64,000 nucleotides of DNA. It comes from Alligator mississippiensis. Its lineage: Eukaryota; Chordata; Crocodylia; Alligatoridae. The stretch spans positions 90,761,882 through 90,825,881 of the forward strand of contig NC_081824.1 in NCBI RefSeq assembly GCF_030867095.1, read 5' to 3'. Shown piece by piece: positions 60,405-64,000 of the stretch. A model generated the notes under the pieces. It did not search any database. It had not been told where the DNA came from and saw only the letters and a list, made by a program, of their open reading frames with translations. The stretch's first letter is position 1, and the number at the start of each line of letters is the position of its first letter. The position numbers were made by a program, and so were the translations under genes.

Positions 60405-61985
60405 TTCTGGGTGAGGTAACCTGTTCTAATGCGTGAAAGTTCTTTCTAATTGCTAAATTAAATTTGCTTTTCTGCAGCTTGAGCCCATTGCTCCTAGTCC
60501 TGTACCCTACAGTCACTTCCCATCTCCATTTTCTCTTTAAATGCCCCCTCAGTCTTCTCTTCCCCATACAAACTAACCCCAGCTCATTAGCACCTCTCTT
60601 GCTTCCCAGTCCCCTCATCATTTTTGTTTCTCTGTGCAGGACTTTCTCCAATCTCTCCAAAATCTTCTTGAAGTGCAAGGCCTAAAACTTGACATAGTAC
60701 TCCAGGTGAGGTTTCGCCAGTGATGAATACAAGGTAAGAATCACTTCCCTTTATTTGCATGTGACACTCCTATTGATATAACCCAGTATGAGTTCCATTG
60801 GTTCATATTCAGCTATTTATCTTATAGTCCACTGTAATCCCTAGATCCTTCTCTGTAGAGTACTGCAGCCTAGTCAGTCATTCCCCAAACTGTATTTGTC
60901 ATGAAATTAATCTGTCTTAAGTACAGGATTTTGCACTTATCCTTGTTGAATCTTTTATGATTGACTGTGGATCATTTTTCTAGTCTATTCAGATCATTAA
61001 GGATCCCTGCCCTCCAGAGTGTATACAACTCCACCAACTTGGTGTCATCCCCAAATTCACTAAGCATGCACTGGATTCTATTTTCCAAATCATTAATAAA
61101 GATATTAAACAATACCAGACCTAGGACAAACCACTTGATACCTCCTCCCAAATAGACATTTTGCCATTGATGACTACTCACTGAGCATAATGATCCAAAC
61201 AATTATGTATCCACGTTACAGTACTCTTGTCTAGTTTGTATTTCCTAAGCTTGTTAATGAGAATACTGTCGGAAATGGTGTCAAAAGTCAAAGTATATCA
61301 CGTGCACTGCTCCCTTCCCCCTGCCCCCCACCCCGCCCATTCACAGAACCTGTCACCTTATCATAGAAGGAAATCAGGTTGGTCAGGCATGACTTGTCCT
61401 TAGTGAATCCATGCTGGAAGATCCTGATCACATTGTTCCCCTCTAGCCACTTAGCAATAGATTCCTTGAGGACCTACTTCATGATCTTTGCAGGTATCAA
61501 GGTCAGTATTCCCCCAGATCCTCCTTCTTCCCTTTCTTAAACATGGGAACGATGTTTGGGTTTTTCCAACCATCCAGGACCTCACCCAAACTCCATGAGC
61601 TCTCAAAGGTGATAGTTAATGGCTCTGAAATGACCTCAGCCAGTTCCTTCAGTATCCTCAGATGCATCCTATCTCACTTCTCTAAGTAATCCCTAACCTA
61701 TTCTACTATTGCTCTATGCTGTTTGTCTCTTCCTCTATATTGGTGCTAACTGTGCTTATCATGTGATAGCTGACTGTATTTGTGAAGACTAAGTAAAAAA
61801 ATCATTAAATAATTCTGCCTTCTCTGCATCATCCATAACTAGATTGCCTTCTGTATTGCATGTTTTCTTTGGCCTTCCACTTTCTTCTGACACACATATA
61901 GAATCCATCTTTTTTGCCTTTTATAACCCTGACCAGTTGCATCTCAAATCATACTTGGCCTTCTTCATTTTCTCCCTTTATGTCC
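60405..61985 (-). mobile_element. CR1 LINE (reverse transcriptase portion)
   Basis: The minus strand carries the linker (about 61985-61760) and most of the reverse transcriptase, down to the C-terminus near 60420. The 3' tail itself is not seen, as MITE sequence borders that side. The 5' end abuts mariner sequence, so the CR1 is 5'-truncated there. It retains the central reverse transcriptase that 47852-50190 lacks. Confidence 0.85.
60972..61202 (-). pseudogene. CR1 reverse transcriptase catalytic region remnant
   Basis: [14 protein letters not shown] followed by SEFGDDTKL: the catalytic box reads FGDD, so both aspartates remain. The frame is open for 76 codons, with shifts on both sides. 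Confidence 0.82.
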
Positions 61986-62970
61986 ATGCTTGATTAGCCC
62001 ATGAAGATTTTGTGCCAAATATCCATAAATTCCTTGACCACAGCAATCATCTCAATGTCACCTTTAAACCACAAAGGTCTTTCTTCAATTTGAAGAACAG
62101 GTAGAAATCTGAGGGAGTCAAATCTGACGAAATGACTAAATAGCTACATTTAGTCAAAGTCACATTTAGTCACTGTTTTTTTCTGCAACATGGAACATGT
62201 AGGAAAATGCACTGTCCTAGAGAAGCAGCACTCAACTCAAAATTTCCCCTGGCCCTTCTGCTAGCAATAAGCCATCAAACAGCTTAGTACCATAGTACCT
62301 ACCATTCATGGCACTATTTTTTTGAGAGGAAGTCATCCAAGAGCATCCTTGGCTGCCCCCAAAACTGTGGCAATGATCTTACTGATTGATGCCACCATCT
62401 TATATTTGTTGAGGTATGGAGATTGTGCGATTCCCCTGAATGCTTTGTCTCTGGATCAAAGTGGTGAAACCTGTGTCCCATTCTTACATGTATTCCTGCT
62501 CATGCATGTTTGGGGGTTTGCTTGAAATGATCCCAAAAGTTCTCCCAAAATATCAAGTGGTGTTTTCTTTGGATCAGTGCAAAATATTCTGTACACCCAT
62601 CCTGCTGACAAACTCTGTCATATCCAAGTGTGTTCACTGAGAATGGTGTGCACTTTCAAGTGTTGATGCCCACAGACTCAACTATCCATGTTGCTTTTGA
62701 TCTGTTCTTAATCAACACCCTCTTAGCTATGCCAACTCTCTCTGGTATGGTGATCTCTCTTGATTTACCCTCAGCACTGATTCTTGCTCACTTAAATTCA
62801 GCAATCCATTTTTTTTATTGTGGCATATGAAAGGGCCACCATGTTCCTACAAATTTCCTTTTAGAGTCAAGCCTTTTTTACAGCATACTTAATAATCACT
62901 TTCACTTCAAGCTTTTGATGAGACACTTCAATACATTCTCTCAAGTTGCACCCAGACAAAAAAATGGCCA
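61986..62970 (-). pseudogene. Mariner-type transposase fossil
   Basis: Reading the minus strand in shifting frames gives mariner features in the right order and at the right spacing (about 340 codons in total). WIAEFK lies near 62808-62791, ESVGIN near 62670 and LGYDRVCQQ near 62610. HHFDPETKHSG (after a degraded GDETW) is near 62450, IATVLGAAKD near 62350, LLL-stop-DSA (normally LLLHDNA) near 62215, and DLTPSDFYLF near 62100. Two of the three catalytic aspartates are still recognisable and the first is lost. Many stops and shifts make it ancient. No terminal inverted repeats were identified. Confidence 0.75.
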
Positions 62971-64000
62971 CTAACAAAGAAATACCACAAAATATTTATA
63001 TTTTAATTTAGGAAAGTTGTTGGACCCCAGCGTATCATTAAATGGATGAGAGCAGTCCTTTCTGAATACTTAAGTAGGGCACTTTCATATCAATTCAATG
63101 ACACTTTTGAGGACAAAAGCAAGATTAACCCTAGACTAGTTCACAAATTAATGGTTTGATCCTGAAAAATTCTGCCACTATAAACCCCTCTCCCCTCCCC
63201 CCCCCCAAAAACCCTTACTTCTGTGAATAATTTTGTTATAGTTCAATTAGGGCCAACATTAGTATTTTAATTATGAAGATGCTATACAAGTTACTGGTAC
63301 CTATTCCAACCAGATGGAATCCTTTAAAATAGAATTAAGAGCATTTGTGATGTGAACCCCACTGGGCATTTAAAAACACAACCATTAAACTTGTGAATAA
63401 AATATGCTGACTTCAGAATTCTCAGAGATGGATACAAAAGTAAATACAAATATTTATCTAGTTGAAAAGTTATTGCACTTGGCTTTATCGTTGTAAGTAT
63501 CCCTCCTTTTGTTTTTCTTAAACATGTTTAGAAATTATGTTTAGTGATGAAAAGTAAAAGTGGATGCTGTTTCTATAGCAACAAAAACATGTCTTCAGCT
63601 TCAAAACTATTGTATGCTAGAGATCAGTGGGGAAAATTAACACACACAAATAATTTTACTCCCTGCCATGTTTTTGAGATTACCAAGATTTGTTTCTGAT
63701 AAAATATGGAAATGTATACCATAGTAGGAGCCATTGCAGGTAATGGGAGGGTGCTGTTGATATTGTAATGAACCAAAAGTACAGTTGTTTCATGCACCCC
63801 TGAGCTCTGGAGATTGCAGCTGTCTTGATCCCCAGGGCCTGCAGGCTTTACACTGGGTATGGTGTATCCCTGTAGCTGGAAGCCCTGTCAACTGACAGGG
63901 CTCTCAGCCACAGGAGAGACCCTGCTACATGTGCAAATTAAATCTGGGTAGCAACCGGCTATAAAATATTAGTACATATTTTTGAGTTATAGCTTTATAG
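62971..64000. other. No recognisable feature
   Basis: AT-rich. A C-run at 63196-63206. The last 250 bases are GC-richer and unassigned. Confidence 0.4.

Noticed and set aside
1-64000. CRISPR array, operon, phage or plasmid features
   Set aside because: No regularly spaced identical repeats, no dense coding and no ribosome-binding-site pattern. All repeats are eukaryotic mobile elements.

Overview
The window looks like nuclear DNA of a sauropsid (reptile/bird lineage), most likely a crocodilian, with turtle as the main alternative. The basis is the repeat content. There are many CR1 LINE copies with their typical 3' tail (tail unit like ATCTATGAATC), ancient CORE/MIR-type SINEs, several hAT and mariner DNA-transposon remnants, abundant palindromic MITEs and a few solo LTRs. 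The rest is AT-rich single-copy sequence. I found no intact protein-coding gene, no exon I would defend, no rRNA or tRNA gene, and no CRISPR, operon or other prokaryotic feature. The open frames present are transposon remnants or chance frames, so this is intergenic or deep intronic DNA.

Layout. Bases 1-5400 hold two copies of a fold-back MITE (1-296, 4575-4914). Between them is a second MITE (1110-2688) that was itself entered by a 1.14-kb solo LTR (1506-2644). The DNA flanking that nest (985-4012) recurs at 8934-10317 in direct orientation, where it lacks the nest but carries a CR1 (8985-9919). This is an old local duplication, or two copies of an unknown repeat, with different later insertions. 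Bases 6.6-18.8 kb carry CR1 pieces (6633, 7940, 12205, 18688), a hAT element with imperfect 8-bp target duplications (14003-14564) and MITEs (8467, 15501, 17030). Bases 18.8-28.9 kb are mostly quiet, with a CORE-SINE, a MITE, a hAT transposase C-terminal remnant (24290-24490) and inverted CR1 tails.

Bases 30.1-35.8 kb are a nested cluster: a 1.5-kb GC-rich hAT element next to a CORE-SINE, a MITE, and a 1.0-kb solo LTR that splits another CORE-SINE. Bases 36-46 kb are the emptiest part, with scattered old SINEs. Bases 46-50.2 kb hold an LTR-like block and a long, internally deleted CR1 on the minus strand that still shows endonuclease coding. Bases 54.9-57 kb hold a second LTR of the 1506-2644 type joined to a decayed non-CR1 LINE (endonuclease plus reverse transcriptase). 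Bases 58.8-63 kb hold a small hAT element with a perfect 8-bp target duplication, two MITEs, a CR1 and a mariner transposase fossil, which abuts the CR1.

Nothing here works as a pathway. The interest lies in the insertion history: nested insertions, target-site duplications, paralogous empty sites and hairpin MITE families. All family assignments come from reading the sequence without database searches.
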